Below, one piece after another: positions 26,926-37,828 of a DNA stretch of 64,000 nt. The position numbers and the translations under genes are program-made. Position 1 is the first letter of the stretch, and each line of letters opens with the position of its first letter. This DNA comes from Campylobacterales bacterium (GTDB lineage: Bacteria > Campylobacterota > Campylobacteria > Campylobacterales > Sulfurimonadaceae). The stretch lies in the NCBI GenBank assembly GCA_016938735.1, contig JAFGUB010000032.1, forward strand, positions 62,001 through 126,000. Reading direction: 5' to 3'. The notes below the pieces were generated by a model. It did not search any database, had not been told where the DNA came from, and saw only the letters and a list, made by a program, of their open reading frames with translations.

Positions 26926-28230
26926 TTGAAAATCGCTTTGCGCTCGTCTCCCTACCCTTTCGTCACCGAAGATTCCAAAGAGTGTGACCATCAAACAGCA
27001 TTTGTTGTGACCGGTTTGAATGAACGTTATGTGCAAGATGCCCTTCAAAGGGGGACGGTAGCCGTCATCAAGCCCACAGAGGTCGCCTCGTATTTTGGAC
27101 TTGACCGAATCCGCGCGATCGGTATAACGGGCACGAACGGTAAAACGACGACAGCCAGTGCTGTCTATTCCATTTTGCTTGATTTGGGTTATAAAGCTGC
27201 ACTGCAGGGCACGCGCGGTTTTTTTATGAATGATGAGCGAATTGAAGAGAAGTCGTTGACAACGCCTACGCTTTTAAGTACGTATAGACATATTTATCAG
27301 GCAGTTGTTGCCGGTTGTGATTTTTTTGTGATGGAGGTGAGCTCTCACGCCATCGTTCAAAATCGCATCGAAGCCATCCCATTTGCTCTGAAAGTTTTGA
27401 CCAATATCACGCAAGATCATCTGGATTTTCATAAAACACTTGAGGACTATATTGCCGCGAAGAACAGTTTTTTTGCCGATGAAAGCACTAAGTTGATCAA
27501 TCGAGACGAATCGAGAGCGCAGGTTAACCCAAAAAATGCGTTTACATACGGCATTGAGAACAATGCAACCTACAAAATCGCTGCGTATACACTCAAAGAG
27601 GGGCTAGGAGGCGTCATCAACCGGATGGGTGAGATGAGCACTTTTGATTCTCCCTTGCATGGTTTTTTTAACCTTTACAATCTTCTTGCAGCCATAGCTT
27701 CGGTGCATCTGCTGACCAAACGAGACATGCAGGAGATTGCTGATACGGCGGAGAACTTTGCAGGAGTGAGCGGTCGTATGGAGTGTGTCAGCACTGAGCC
27801 GCTGGTGATTGTCGATTTCGCCCATACGCCTGATGGGATGATGCAGGTGCTTGATGCGCTCAAAGAGCATGAATTGCGTGTCGTCTTTGGCGCAGGCGGA
27901 GATAGAGACCGCAGTAAACGGCCTTTAATGGGTAGGGTGGCTGAGCGCTTTGCTAAGAAGATTTACCTTACCAGCGATAATCCTCGAAGCGAAGATCCCC
28001 AAGTTATTGCTAATGAAATTCTTGCCGGAATCGAGAACCGTGTAAAGGTACATGTAGAGCTCAACCGTAAAAAAGCGATTGAAGATGCACTGCGTGAACA
28101 AGAAGTAGGTGAGGCGGTTGTGATTCTTGGCAAAGGGGATGAACAGTATCAAATCATCTGCGATCACCACCTTCCGTTTGATGATCGTGCGGTCGTGCGT
28201 GCGCTATTACAAAGCAGTCTTAAAGTTTAA
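26926..28230 (+). CDS. murE: UDP-N-acetylmuramoyl-L-alanyl-D-glutamate--2,6-diaminopimelate ligase
   Basis: MurE adds meso-diaminopimelate to the peptidoglycan precursor in the cytoplasm. The 434-residue product has the ATP-binding GTNGKTTTA (residues 69-77), the EVSSHAI motif and D351-NPR-354 with SEDP behind it, the signature for diaminopimelate rather than lysine. The TTG at 26926 directly after the upstream stop codon is the only start that keeps the N-terminus. The N-terminal domain is shorter than in E. coli MurE, as usual in this phylum. Confidence 0.93.
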   Translation: MKIALRSSPYPFVTEDSKECDHQTAFVVTGLNERYVQDALQRGTVAVIKPTEVASYFGLDRIRAIGITGTNGKTTTASAVYSILLDLGYKAALQGTRGFFMNDERIEEKSLTTPTLLSTYRHIYQAVVAGCDFFVMEVSSHAIVQNRIEAIPFALKVLTNITQDHLDFHKTLEDYIAAKNSFFADESTKLINRDESRAQVNPKNAFTYGIENNATYKIAAYTLKEGLGGVINRMGEMSTFDSPLHGFFNLYNLLAAIASVHLLTKRDMQEIADTAENFAGVSGRMECVSTEPLVIVDFAHTPDGMMQVLDALKEHELRVVFGAGGDRDRSKRPLMGRVAERFAKKIYLTSDNPRSEDPQVIANEILAGIENRVKVHVELNRKKAIEDALREQEVGEAVVILGKGDEQYQIICDHHLPFDDRAVVRALLQSSLKV

Positions 28231-28271
28231 GCTTGATTGAGCGGGCTTAAAGTTTACGATTGTTAATCCGC

Positions 28272-28277
28272 TATAAT
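28272..28277 (+). promoter_or_regulatory. -10 element of the ferredoxin-like gene
   Basis: TATAAT in the context CCGCTATAATGCGCC, the same context as at mnmG; ATG 34 bases downstream. Confidence 0.5.
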
Positions 28278-28310
28278 GCGCCGAAATTTAACCATCTTAA
28301 AGGAGCTCTA

Positions 28311-28694
28311 ATGGTACCAGGACAAGTCCCACAGCCCGCATTTTACATCTTCAAGTGTGAGCAGTCATCCCCTCCGGGAATGCCTAAGCCCAGTTGCGTC
28401 AATCCGCAAACACAGGATCTTTTTCAGTATTTAGCCCAATCTCTGATGCAAAAAGGTATAATTGGAACTGTACAACCTATCCGTACAAGCTGCATGAATC
28501 GCTGTAATATGGGTCCTGTCATGCTGGTTGAGCCGGGTCACGTGATGTACACGGGACTGACCAAAGAGAAGATTGATAGAATCATTGCCGAGCATATAGT
28601 GGGTGGGAATGTTGTTTCTGAGTATGTTATTCCCGCACAAATGTGGGGCGAGCCGATTACGCCTGCGGATATGGCAAAGCAGATGGGTAGATAA
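28311..28694 (+). CDS. Thioredoxin-like [2Fe-2S] ferredoxin
   Basis: The 127-residue product has four cysteines, C16, C29, C61 and C65 (C-x12-C-x31-C-x3-C), the pattern of the thioredoxin-like [2Fe-2S] ferredoxins related to NuoE and the Shethna protein. RTSCMNRCNMGPVMLVEPG is the family's second half. It is probably a soluble electron carrier; the partner is not known. AAGGAGCT precedes the ATG at 28311. The gene starts a run with panD, ybaB and a PDZ protein. Confidence 0.85.
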   Translation: MVPGQVPQPAFYIFKCEQSSPPGMPKPSCVNPQTQDLFQYLAQSLMQKGIIGTVQPIRTSCMNRCNMGPVMLVEPGHVMYTGLTKEKIDRIIAEHIVGGNVVSEYVIPAQMWGEPITPADMAKQMGR

Positions 28695-28714
28695 GCGATT
28701 TAAGGAAATAATCA

Positions 28715-29080
28715 ATGACCATGGAAATGCTCTACAGCAAGATTCATCGCGCTACCGTAACGGATGCAAACCTCAATTACGTGGGTTCCGTAACAATAGA
28801 TGAGCTTTTGCTAGAAGCATCGAAAATGCGCGTCGGACAGAAAGTTGAAATTCTCAACATCAATAACGGTGAACGCTTTTCGACCTACATTATACTGGGC
28901 GAGCGGGGTAAAGGCGATATTTGTCTTAACGGTGCCGCCGCACGAAAAGTGCACAAGGGTGACAAAGTCATCATTGTTGCCTACGCCACGTATGAAGAAC
29001 ATGAGTTCTCAAACTATCAGCCTACGGTCGTACTGGTAGATGATGAGAACAGAATCAGCGAAGTGCTGACGAGCATCTAG
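28715..29080 (+). CDS. panD: Aspartate 1-decarboxylase
   Basis: PanD makes beta-alanine for pantothenate and CoA. The 121-residue proenzyme is cleaved between G24 and S25 to give the pyruvoyl group; [10 protein letters not shown]9 and the [10 protein letters not shown] strand fit the family at the usual numbering. The stop is directly followed by the ybaB start (TAGATG). The second in-frame ATG (28721) is an alternative start. Confidence 0.95.
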   Translation: MTMEMLYSKIHRATVTDANLNYVGSVTIDELLLEASKMRVGQKVEILNINNGERFSTYIILGERGKGDICLNGAAARKVHKGDKVIIVAYATYEEHEFSNYQPTVVLVDDENRISEVLTSI

Positions 29081-29395
29081 ATGTTTGACGGTATGAACTT
29101 CGGTGATATGGGCAAAATGCTTGAAGGCCTTCAAGAGCAGGCGCAGAAGATGCAGGCTGAGCTGGCGTCACGCGAATATACCGTCAAAACAGGCGGCGGT
29201 ATGGTCAAGGTGACGATCAACGGTGCCGGAGAAGTGATTGATATCGACATCGATGATTCACTGCTTGAGGATAAACCGTCGCTTCAAATACTGCTCATCG
29301 CGGCATGCAATGATGCCATCAAAATGGTTGAAGATGCCAAAAAACAGAGTGCGATGAACATTTTTGGCGGTATCAACCCCTTTGCAGCGCGCTGA
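29081..29395 (+). CDS. YbaB/EbfC-family nucleoid-associated protein
   Basis: The 104-residue product forms a dimer that binds DNA without strong sequence preference in other bacteria. It has the family pattern: N-terminal helix with Met/Gln-rich MGKMLEGLQEQAQKMQAEL, a central beta part TVKTGGGMVKVTINGAGEV and a C-terminal helix. Usually it sits next to dnaX or recR; here it follows panD and overlaps the next gene by 1 base. Confidence 0.9.
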   Translation: MFDGMNFGDMGKMLEGLQEQAQKMQAELASREYTVKTGGGMVKVTINGAGEVIDIDIDDSLLEDKPSLQILLIAACNDAIKMVEDAKKQSAMNIFGGINPFAAR

Positions 29396-30393
29396 TGCGC
29401 TTCTTTTTTCCCCTATTTCTCTTCACTACACTCTTTGCGTGCAGCGACGGTTGGCTTACATGTAAGCAAAAAGCCCTTGATGCCAAGGTCTTTCAAAACA
29501 ACCGCATGGAGATTCCTTTAAAACCGAATCAGCGTCTCATCTACAGTGAGCAGGAAGATCCCTCTTTTGAGCGATACGATCCTCTTTTAGGTCTTGGACT
29601 GATTCGAGACCCTAAACCGTTTGCCTATCCGTATGCGCTGATCCACCACTCCGGGAGCAAGCCACTTGCGGCCGTGAATCAACAGGGCGTACATGTAACC
29701 AAGCGTGTGACAAAACAGTGCGGACTGCGCCATTTGGGACGTTTTGAGCGTTCGGATGCAAAGGTGGCGATGATCAATGATAGCTGCTGCGCCCTGCATG
29801 CGCTCATGACCCCTCGAGGGGCCATTGATGCTTCGGTCATCGAATACTTTTCGAGTGATTCGTGGGCCGGATATGGAGATGCAGGGGTGCGTTTTGCTGA
29901 AGCCGATAAGGGCATTATCGTCATCTCAGCCGATCCGTTTTTTGAGACACAGACGCTGCAGGTCGGTGATCTGATGGTGACATTTGACGGTCAAAAACCT
30001 CGTTCTTTGTGTGTGCTGGAGCAAGCTGTATTGCTTTCAATCCCTGGCAGCACACATCGTTTTGAAGTGTTGCGTCAAGGAGTGAAGCGGGTGCTTTCCG
30101 TAACTTTTGGGCGCCGCATGGGCGGCGGGCTAAGGCCTGATACCTATCTTGAGCGAGCGGGTATTACTTTGGATCGTCGCCACTGCATTACTTCGGTGGA
30201 CGATTCTATGAAATCTACCGGATTGCAACAGGGCGATTGCTGGGTGCAGATCAACCGCCATGATATTGCTGATGGCTCTGCGCTTCAAACCTTTTGGAAG
30301 GAAGGGGATAATGCTCTTTTGTTTGAGCGACGCGGATTGCAGTTTTTTATTCATATAAAAAGTAAAGATGCTAAAATGCGCAAAAAGATATAA
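29395..30393 (+). CDS. Exported PDZ-domain protein
   Basis: The 332-residue product has a signal peptide ending in LFACSDG (a weak lipobox is possible). It shows two PDZ-like regions, at about 165-235 (GVRFAEADKGIIVISADP... LQVGDLMVTFDG) and 250-325 (TYLERAGITLDRRHCITSVDD... LQQGDCWVQINR). An HSGSK/CGLRHLGR region with paired cysteines precedes them. No protease domain is present, so it probably acts as a periplasmic binding or scaffold protein. Two palindromes (29456, 29689) lie near the 5-prime end. Confidence 0.7.
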   Translation: MRFFFPLFLFTTLFACSDGWLTCKQKALDAKVFQNNRMEIPLKPNQRLIYSEQEDPSFERYDPLLGLGLIRDPKPFAYPYALIHHSGSKPLAAVNQQGVHVTKRVTKQCGLRHLGRFERSDAKVAMINDSCCALHALMTPRGAIDASVIEYFSSDSWAGYGDAGVRFAEADKGIIVISADPFFETQTLQVGDLMVTFDGQKPRSLCVLEQAVLLSIPGSTHRFEVLRQGVKRVLSVTFGRRMGGGLRPDTYLERAGITLDRRHCITSVDDSMKSTGLQQGDCWVQINRHDIADGSALQTFWKEGDNALLFERRGLQFFIHIKSKDAKMRKKI

Positions 30394-30402
30394 CGGGTCT
30401 TC

Positions 30403-31257
30403 ATGCAGACGTTTGAAGCTTTTTTAAGCGATCATCTTCCAAAAGCTTCAAGTTTCCACCCTCATTATGAGGCCGCACTTCAAGCGATGTTAATGGCAGG
30501 CGGAAAGCGTTTTCGCCCCGCTTTGCTCCTTGCCGTAGTGCGGGCGTATGCCCCTTTGTTGGTTGAGAGTGCGTATCATGCGGCGTACGCGGTTGAGCTG
30601 TTGCACACCTATTCGCTGATTCACGATGATCTGCCCGTGATGGATAATGCGGCGCTCAGGCGCGGTCAACCGACCTTACATGTACGCTATGATGACGTCA
30701 CCGCTGTTTTAGCCGGAGACGCGCTCAATACCTATGCGTTTGAGGTGCTCTCAAATGCTCCGTTTGCCGATCGGGTTTTGGTGCGACTGATCCGCACTCT
30801 GGCAGAAAACGGGGGTGCCAGAGGCATGGTGCTGGGGCAGGCGATCGACTGCCATTTTGAGGGGCAGCTTTTGACGCTTGAGCAGATGAAGCTCTTACAT
30901 GTAAACAAAACGGCAAAGTTGATTGCCGCCTCTTTGAAGATGGGGGCTACCATCGCAGGCAAGCGCCCTATGGAAGAGCCGTTATACGCTTTTGGAATCG
31001 ATTTGGGGCTGTTGTTTCAAATTCAAGATGATATTTTGGATGTGACACAGAGCGCTGAGACAGCAGGAAAAACGACACAAAACGATGCGGATAAGAACAG
31101 CTTCGTAACGGTTTTGGGGCTGGAGCGTGCCAGAGACGAGGCTGACGCGCTCGCTTCAGAGCTACACGAACGATTGGCGAGGATGGATGAGTGCTTGCGC
31201 TTGGAACTCTCCGCCTTGCTTGATTACTACATTAATAGACACAAGGAATCAATATGA
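30403..31257 (+). CDS. ispA: Polyprenyl (farnesyl/geranyl) diphosphate synthase
   Basis: The enzyme condenses isopentenyl diphosphate with allylic diphosphates. The 284-residue product has the first aspartate-rich motif HDDLPVMD with two residues between the Asp pairs, the GGKRFRPALL start, and the second motif QIQDDILD. The residues before the first motif (LLHTYSLIHDD) are consistent with a short-chain product, geranyl to farnesyl. It overlaps transketolase by 4 bases. Confidence 0.92.
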   Translation: MQTFEAFLSDHLPKASSFHPHYEAALQAMLMAGGKRFRPALLLAVVRAYAPLLVESAYHAAYAVELLHTYSLIHDDLPVMDNAALRRGQPTLHVRYDDVTAVLAGDALNTYAFEVLSNAPFADRVLVRLIRTLAENGGARGMVLGQAIDCHFEGQLLTLEQMKLLHVNKTAKLIAASLKMGATIAGKRPMEEPLYAFGIDLGLLFQIQDDILDVTQSAETAGKTTQNDADKNSFVTVLGLERARDEADALASELHERLARMDECLRLELSALLDYYINRHKESI

Positions 31258-33173
31258 GCAATACGATGCGCCAAAAGATGGCCGATACGATCCGCTTTTT
31301 GGCGGCAGATATGATAGAGCGGGCCAATTCAGGCCATCCCGGCGCACCGATGGGGCTTGCCGATATTGCGGTGGTGCTCAGTGAGCATCTCAGCCACAAC
31401 CCCAAAAATCCCCAATGGATCAACCGTGACCGTCTCGTCTTTTCAGGCGGCCATGCGACGGGTCTAATCTATTCGCTCTATTATCTTTGGGGTTATGGTC
31501 TGAGCCTTGAAGATTTACAATCGTTTCGACAATTTGGCTCCAAAACGCCCGGACACCCTGAATACGCGCATACTGCTGGCGTAGAGATCACAACGGGGCC
31601 TTTGGGTCAAGGCGTCGCCAACGGCGTCGGTTTTGCGATGGCAGCCAAATACATGGCGTCTCAGGTGAACTCCGAAACAGCGCCGCTGATTAACCATAAG
31701 GTCTACGTGCTGTGCGGTGACGGGGATCTGCAAGAGGGGGTGAGCTATGAGGCGTGTTCGTTGGCAGGGCATCATAAGCTTGACAATCTGATCATGATCT
31801 ACGACTCCAACCGCATTACCATCGAAGGCTCGACCGATTTGAGCCTCTCTGAAAATATCCGTATGCGTTTTGAATCACAGGGCTGGCAGGTGCAAGAGAT
31901 CGACGGGCACGACTTCGATGCGATCGATGCGGCTTTGCATACAGCCAAAAAAGCGGATCGTCCGGTGTTGATTATTGCCCATACGACCATCGCCAAAGGT
32001 GCCGATAAAATGGAGGGCACCCATCACGCCCACGGAGCGCCTCTGGGCGCACAAGAGATTGAAAGTGCGAAACTCAAGGCGGGCTTTGATCCGCAAAAGA
32101 GCTTTTTTGTAGACGATGCGGTGCTCGAGCGTTTTCGTTGCGCGATCGAAAAGGGTGATCTGGCGGAGCGGGAGTGGAAGCACCGTATGCTCACCCTGCC
32201 GCTTGCCGAGCAGAACGAAGCGTTTAAGCAGCTGATGGAGCCCGACTTTTCACGCATCGAATGGCCGGTGTTTGACAAGGCCGATGCGACGCGCAATACC
32301 AACGGCAAGATTCTTAATGCGATTGCCAAAGCGGTTCCCGGCTTTTTAGGCGGTTCTGCGGATTTGGCCCCTTCGAACAAGACTGAACTGAACAATATGG
32401 GTGAATTTCCCAAAGGCAAAAATATCCGCTTCGGTATCCGCGAACATGCGATGGCTTCCATCACCAATGCGATGGCGCTTTATGGACCGCTTATGCCTTT
32501 TAGTGCCACCTTTTTTGTCTTTAGCGATTACCTTAAACCCGCAGCGCGTATTGCGGCGCTGAGCGGGATTCAGCACTTTTTCATCTGGACGCATGACAGT
32601 ATCGGCGTAGGAGAAGATGGCCCTACCCATCAACCCATCGAGCATCTCAGTCAGTTTCGTGCGCTGCCGAATTTCTATGTTTGGCGTCCGGCGGATGGAT
32701 ACGAGAATGTGGTTGCATGGAAAACGGCACTCTCTATGTGCCAAAGTCCCAGCGCTTTTGTCGCTTCCAGACAAAACCTCTCCGTCTTGCCGGCATCGCT
32801 CTACGGTGACGCCGCGCACGGCGCTTATCTGCTGCGCCGTGAGGAGGGGGCGGAACTGACGCTGATGGCTTCGGGCTCTGAAGTACAGTTGGCTCTGGAT
32901 ACGGCGCAGAAGCTCTCCGAAAAGGGCGCTAAGGTCAACGTCGTGAGCGTGCCTTGTTTCGATCTGCTGATTGAGCAAGATCAGGCGTATATCGACGCGC
33001 TCATTTGGCCAAATACCAAAAAAGTAGCGATTGAAGCGGCGCGGGGGATGGAGTGGTACCGATTGGCCGATCAGGTGATCGGTATGAGCGGTTTTGGAGC
33101 ATCGGCACCTGCTTCGGCGCTCTTTAAACACTTTGGATTTAGCGTAGAGGCTATTGTAGAGGCGATTGCTTAA
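31254..33173 (+). CDS. tkt: Transketolase
   Basis: Transketolase moves two-carbon units in the pentose phosphate and Calvin-type interconversions. The 639-residue product has RANSGHPGAPMGLAD, the thiamine diphosphate motif starting GDGDLQEG, HDSIGVGEDGPTHQPIE in the pyrimidine domain and the C-terminal domain. It is of normal length. No palindrome copies lie in its 1.9 kb, which is part of a 3.4-kb stretch without any. Confidence 0.97.
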   Translation: MSNTMRQKMADTIRFLAADMIERANSGHPGAPMGLADIAVVLSEHLSHNPKNPQWINRDRLVFSGGHATGLIYSLYYLWGYGLSLEDLQSFRQFGSKTPGHPEYAHTAGVEITTGPLGQGVANGVGFAMAAKYMASQVNSETAPLINHKVYVLCGDGDLQEGVSYEACSLAGHHKLDNLIMIYDSNRITIEGSTDLSLSENIRMRFESQGWQVQEIDGHDFDAIDAALHTAKKADRPVLIIAHTTIAKGADKMEGTHHAHGAPLGAQEIESAKLKAGFDPQKSFFVDDAVLERFRCAIEKGDLAEREWKHRMLTLPLAEQNEAFKQLMEPDFSRIEWPVFDKADATRNTNGKILNAIAKAVPGFLGGSADLAPSNKTELNNMGEFPKGKNIRFGIREHAMASITNAMALYGPLMPFSATFFVFSDYLKPAARIAALSGIQHFFIWTHDSIGVGEDGPTHQPIEHLSQFRALPNFYVWRPADGYENVVAWKTALSMCQSPSAFVASRQNLSVLPASLYGDAAHGAYLLRREEGAELTLMASGSEVQLALDTAQKLSEKGAKVNVVSVPCFDLLIEQDQAYIDALIWPNTKKVAIEAARGMEWYRLADQVIGMSGFGASAPASALFKHFGFSVEAIVEAIA

Positions 33174-33929
33174 GTGAACGATTCGGAGCAATACAAAGAA
33201 AAAAAAGCGCGTTTCGCGTCGATGATCACCTTTTATGGGCGCAATGTTGCCGAAGAGCTGCTGGAGGATCGAAGCGTGCAGCTGCACAAACTTCATCTGG
33301 CCGAATCAAACCGTAGAGAAGGGATCATTTTAAAACTCGAATCTATGGCTAAAGCCAGAGGGGTTGAGATCGCTTATCACAGCAAGGAAGCCCTCTCTCG
33401 CATCTCCAAAAATGCCAAGCAAGATCAGGGTGTGGCCATCGATGTTATGGCGCAAAACTACCGCGATGCGGCGCAACTGCTGGCGCAGACACCTCAAAAA
33501 ATGCGCTTACTTGCGCTTGATGGGGTCCAAAATCCGCAAAATCTTGGGATGATTATCCGCTCTGCCGCTGCAGGAACCATTGATGGCATCATACTGCCGC
33601 GCAAAAGCAGCGCCAAGCTTTCACCTTTGGTGATGAAGGCGAGTGCAGGAACGCTTTTTAAGATCGATATTTATCATTGTGATGAGCTTTCAAGCATCTT
33701 GAAGGGACTGCGGGGGTTTTCGATCTACCAGCTCTCTTCTCATGCGCCGCGTAGTCTTTTTGAGGAGAGGCTCTCGGAGCGCTCAGTCTTTGTGCTGGGG
33801 AATGAAAGTGAGGGGGTCAGCGGTGAAGTGGGTGCTTATGCCACCCACGCACTTTCTATCCCGATGCATCGTGGGGTTGAGTCACTCAACGTCGCGGTAG
33901 CGGCGGGGCTGCTGGCTTTCTTGCCTTGA
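33174..33929 (+). CDS. TrmH/SpoU-family RNA 2-prime-O-methyltransferase
   Basis: The 251-residue product starts with a GTG directly after the tkt stop codon. It shows the N-terminal substrate-binding domain (MITFYGRNVAEELLE), then NLGMIIRSAAA, FVLGNESEGVS and ESLNVAVAAG, the three SPOUT motifs. It is a paralogue of the protein at 17925; rRNA or tRNA ribose methylation is likely, with the site unknown. It is convergent with rsfS; the genes abut without a gap. Confidence 0.85.
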   Translation: MNDSEQYKEKKARFASMITFYGRNVAEELLEDRSVQLHKLHLAESNRREGIILKLESMAKARGVEIAYHSKEALSRISKNAKQDQGVAIDVMAQNYRDAAQLLAQTPQKMRLLALDGVQNPQNLGMIIRSAAAGTIDGIILPRKSSAKLSPLVMKASAGTLFKIDIYHCDELSSILKGLRGFSIYQLSSHAPRSLFEERLSERSVFVLGNESEGVSGEVGAYATHALSIPMHRGVESLNVAVAAGLLAFLP

Positions 33930-34253
33930 TCATTTGACCTTTTTGGCCAGATCGCTCAAAAAGCGCTCCATATCGTACTTGACCCGATACTCTGGGGTCA
34001 TGATGTGAATCAAAATATCTCCTAGATCGATAACGATCCATTCATCGCTCTCATCAACAAAGAGAAACTTCTCATCAGGCTTAATTTCGCGGCGTAGATG
34101 ATCTAAAAGCGCTTCCGTGTGGCGGCTACCGAGCGATGAGGCGATAATAACGTACTCGACGAAATAGTCCTTGTCGCGAAGGTCAAACGCTTCAATCGCC
34201 TCTGCCTTGTGTTTGTCTAAAACTTGGGTAATGTGTTCAATGCGTCGGTGCAT
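33930..34253 (-). CDS. rsfS: Ribosome silencing factor RsfS
   Basis: RsfS binds L14 and blocks subunit joining when nutrients are short. The 107-residue product has the Iojap-like DKDYFVEYVIIASSLGSRHTEALLDHL and DESDEWIVIDLGDILIHIM segments. The ATG at 34253 is chosen because AAGGAG lies just upstream; an in-frame ATG at 34289 would add 12 residues inside nadD. It overlaps nadD by 17 bases; the pair is a common arrangement. Confidence 0.93.
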   Translation of the reverse strand: MHRRIEHITQVLDKHKAEAIEAFDLRDKDYFVEYVIIASSLGSRHTEALLDHLRREIKPDEKFLFVDESDEWIVIDLGDILIHIMTPEYRVKYDMERFLSDLAKKVK

Positions 34254-34779
34254 GTGTCTCCTTATAAAAATCAATAACTTCCGTAGCAATCTGCGGCGGC
34301 AAGAGCTCTATATTGTATGTGTCACGCAACAGTGTCGAGCTCACATCTACCGCTACATGTAACGAAATCCAACCCTCTGGTATAAGGTAACCCTGGCGGC
34401 TTGCGATCACCCAAGTAACCATCGTGTTCAGCGTTTCAAAGGCAAACCACTTGGGGAGCGTCGGCAGGTTGTCTGCACCGACGATGAGATAGATCGTACC
34501 CTCTGAAGGATGGTAGTGACGTACGGTCTCTATGGTTGGGACCGGGCGTGCTTGCTCAATTTCAAAAGGGCTGATCTCAACACGTGGATCGTCAAAGAGT
34601 CGTTCAAGCCACTTCAACCGCAAGGTACCTGATGCGGCAACGCGCTCTTTGAAGGGATTGCGAAATGTGGGAACGATAATGAGCTTATCGATCTCAAGCT
34701 GCTTCAGTGCCGTCTCGACAACCGCCACGTGTCCTAGATGAGGTGGATCGAAACTTCCGCCGTAGAGTGCTACATTCAT
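34237..34779 (-). CDS. nadD: Nicotinate-nucleotide adenylyltransferase
   Basis: NadD adenylates nicotinate mononucleotide in NAD synthesis. The 180-residue product has GGSFDPPHLGH (residues 7-17), the nucleotidyltransferase HxGH site, and VSSTLLR in place of the ISSTxIR end motif. The ATG is 9 bases from a TATAAT on the same strand, so the leader must be very short. Divergent from pgk. Confidence 0.95.
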   Translation of the reverse strand: MNVALYGGSFDPPHLGHVAVVETALKQLEIDKLIIVPTFRNPFKERVAASGTLRLKWLERLFDDPRVEISPFEIEQARPVPTIETVRHYHPSEGTIYLIVGADNLPTLPKWFAFETLNTMVTWVIASRQGYLIPEGWISLHVAVDVSSTLLRDTYNIELLPPQIATEVIDFYKETHAPTH

Positions 34780-34788
34780 TTAATGCAA

Positions 34789-34794
34789 ATTATA
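34789..34794 (-). promoter_or_regulatory. -10 element of nadD, near-leaderless
   Basis: TATAAT on the reverse strand, 9 bases upstream of the nadD ATG (34779). On the other strand, TAAAAT at 34807-34812 is a candidate -10 box for pgk. Confidence 0.45.
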
Positions 34795-34851
34795 GCCGAT
34801 TGAGGGTAAAATTTAACCATTAGCTAAACCATCAATCTCTTAGGAATCCCC

Positions 34852-36050
34852 ATGCAACTCTACTCTATCAAAGATTTAGAACTGGCGCACAAACGTGTAT
34901 TTATCCGATGTGATTTCAACGTTCCGATGGATGAATACGGTAACATTACCGATGACCGCCGTATTCGTGCGGCACTTTCAACCATCAACTTCTGTTTGGA
35001 TCAGGACTGTTCCGTCATTGTGGCTTCCCATATGGGTAGACCCAAGGGAGAGCGAAGCGATAAATTTTCGCTGGCACCGATTCAGCGACGCTTGCAGCAA
35101 CTCCTTAAACGCGACGTTATTCTGGCTAAAGATGTGATAGGCGAAGATGCCTACGCTAAAGCACAGGCGCTCAAGCCCTCTGAGGTGCTATTGCTTGAGA
35201 ATCTACGTTTTGAAAAAGGGGAGGAGAAAAATGATCCCAAACTCTCTAAAGCCCTTGCGGATATGGCGGAATTTTATATCAACGACGCTTTTGGCGTCAG
35301 CCACCGTGCGCATGCTTCAGTAGAAGGTATTACGCATTTTTTTGACAACGAGCATAAGGCGGCGGGGTTCTTATTGCAAAAAGAGATTCAGTTTTTCGGT
35401 ACCCTACTCAAACGCCCTGTGCGCCCCTTTGCCGCGATTGTCGGTGGAAGCAAGGTCTCTGGTAAGCTTGAAGCGCTTATCAATCTGCTACCGCGTGTTG
35501 ATAAGCTCCTGATCGGCGGCGGGATGGCCTTTACCTTTTTGAAGCAGATGGGCTATGACGTGGGTAATTCGTTGGTTGAGGACGATCTGCTCCAAGATGC
35601 GCAACATGTTATGGACGAAGCGCGCCGTCTGGGCGTCAAGTTCTATCTGCCCGTCGATGTGGTGGCCGCGCAAGCGTTTGCGCCTGATGCGGTGAGCAAA
35701 CTGGTGACCGTTCAGGAGATCCCGCAAGGGTGGATGGGGCTGGACATCGGGCCGGCAACGGTGCGGCTCTACCGCGAAGCGCTCAATGACGTCCAGACTG
35801 TGTTGTGGAACGGCCCTATGGGGGTATTTGAGATGGAGCGCTTTGCGCGCGGCTCTTCCAAGATCGCCCATTTCGTGGCCGATTCGTACGCGACGACCGT
35901 GGTGGGTGGGGGCGATACCGCCGACTTGGTACAGCGTATCGGTGTGGATGAGGAGATGAGCTTTATCTCCACCGGCGGCGGCGCCTCTTTGGAACTGCTC
36001 GAGGGCAAGATTCTGCCGGGTGTCCAGCAGCTCGTGATTGAAGAGGACGC

Positions 36051-36054
<4 letters not shown>
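34852..36054 (+). CDS. pgk: Phosphoglycerate kinase
   Basis: The enzyme interconverts 1,3-bisphosphoglycerate and 3-phosphoglycerate in glycolysis or gluconeogenesis. The 400-residue product has [18 protein letters not shown], the substrate-binding [15 protein letters not shown] and the nucleotide-domain [11 protein letters not shown]. It overlaps tpiA by 4 bases. Glyceraldehyde-3-phosphate dehydrogenase, its usual upstream neighbour, is not in this window. Confidence 0.97.
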
Positions 36055-37600
<1,546 letters not shown>

Positions 37601-37747
37601 TTTGTCAAACCCTAAAACAGGGCTTTGACACCGCTAGAGACCTACTTCACACATTCACTCCACTTTATAAAAAAAATTAATAGTATGTTATATTTATTAT
37701 AAAGCATGCAGTGAATTTTCGTAACATTAAAATAAAAATATAGCTAC

Positions 37748-37776
37748 TTGATCACAATTTTGTCTCAGATTACAAT
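37748..37776 (+). promoter_or_regulatory. Promoter of the tandem porin genes with an overlapping inverted repeat
   Basis: TTGATC (37748-37753) and TACAAT (37771-37776) are 17 bases apart. The inverted repeat ATTACA (37769-37774)/TGTAAT (37782-37787) covers the -10 box and the likely start site and could be an operator. The preceding 140 bases are AT-rich and hold no gene. Confidence 0.45.
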
Positions 37777-37828
37777 GATTGTGTAATACAATGGTGCTGT
37801 TTGGAGATTTTACTACAAGGAAGAATAA

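Noticed and set aside
37604-37629. Hairpin after fabI as a terminator
   Set aside because: The stem (GTCAAACCCT/AGGGCTTTGAC) has a bulge and no T run follows, so it was not listed as a terminator.
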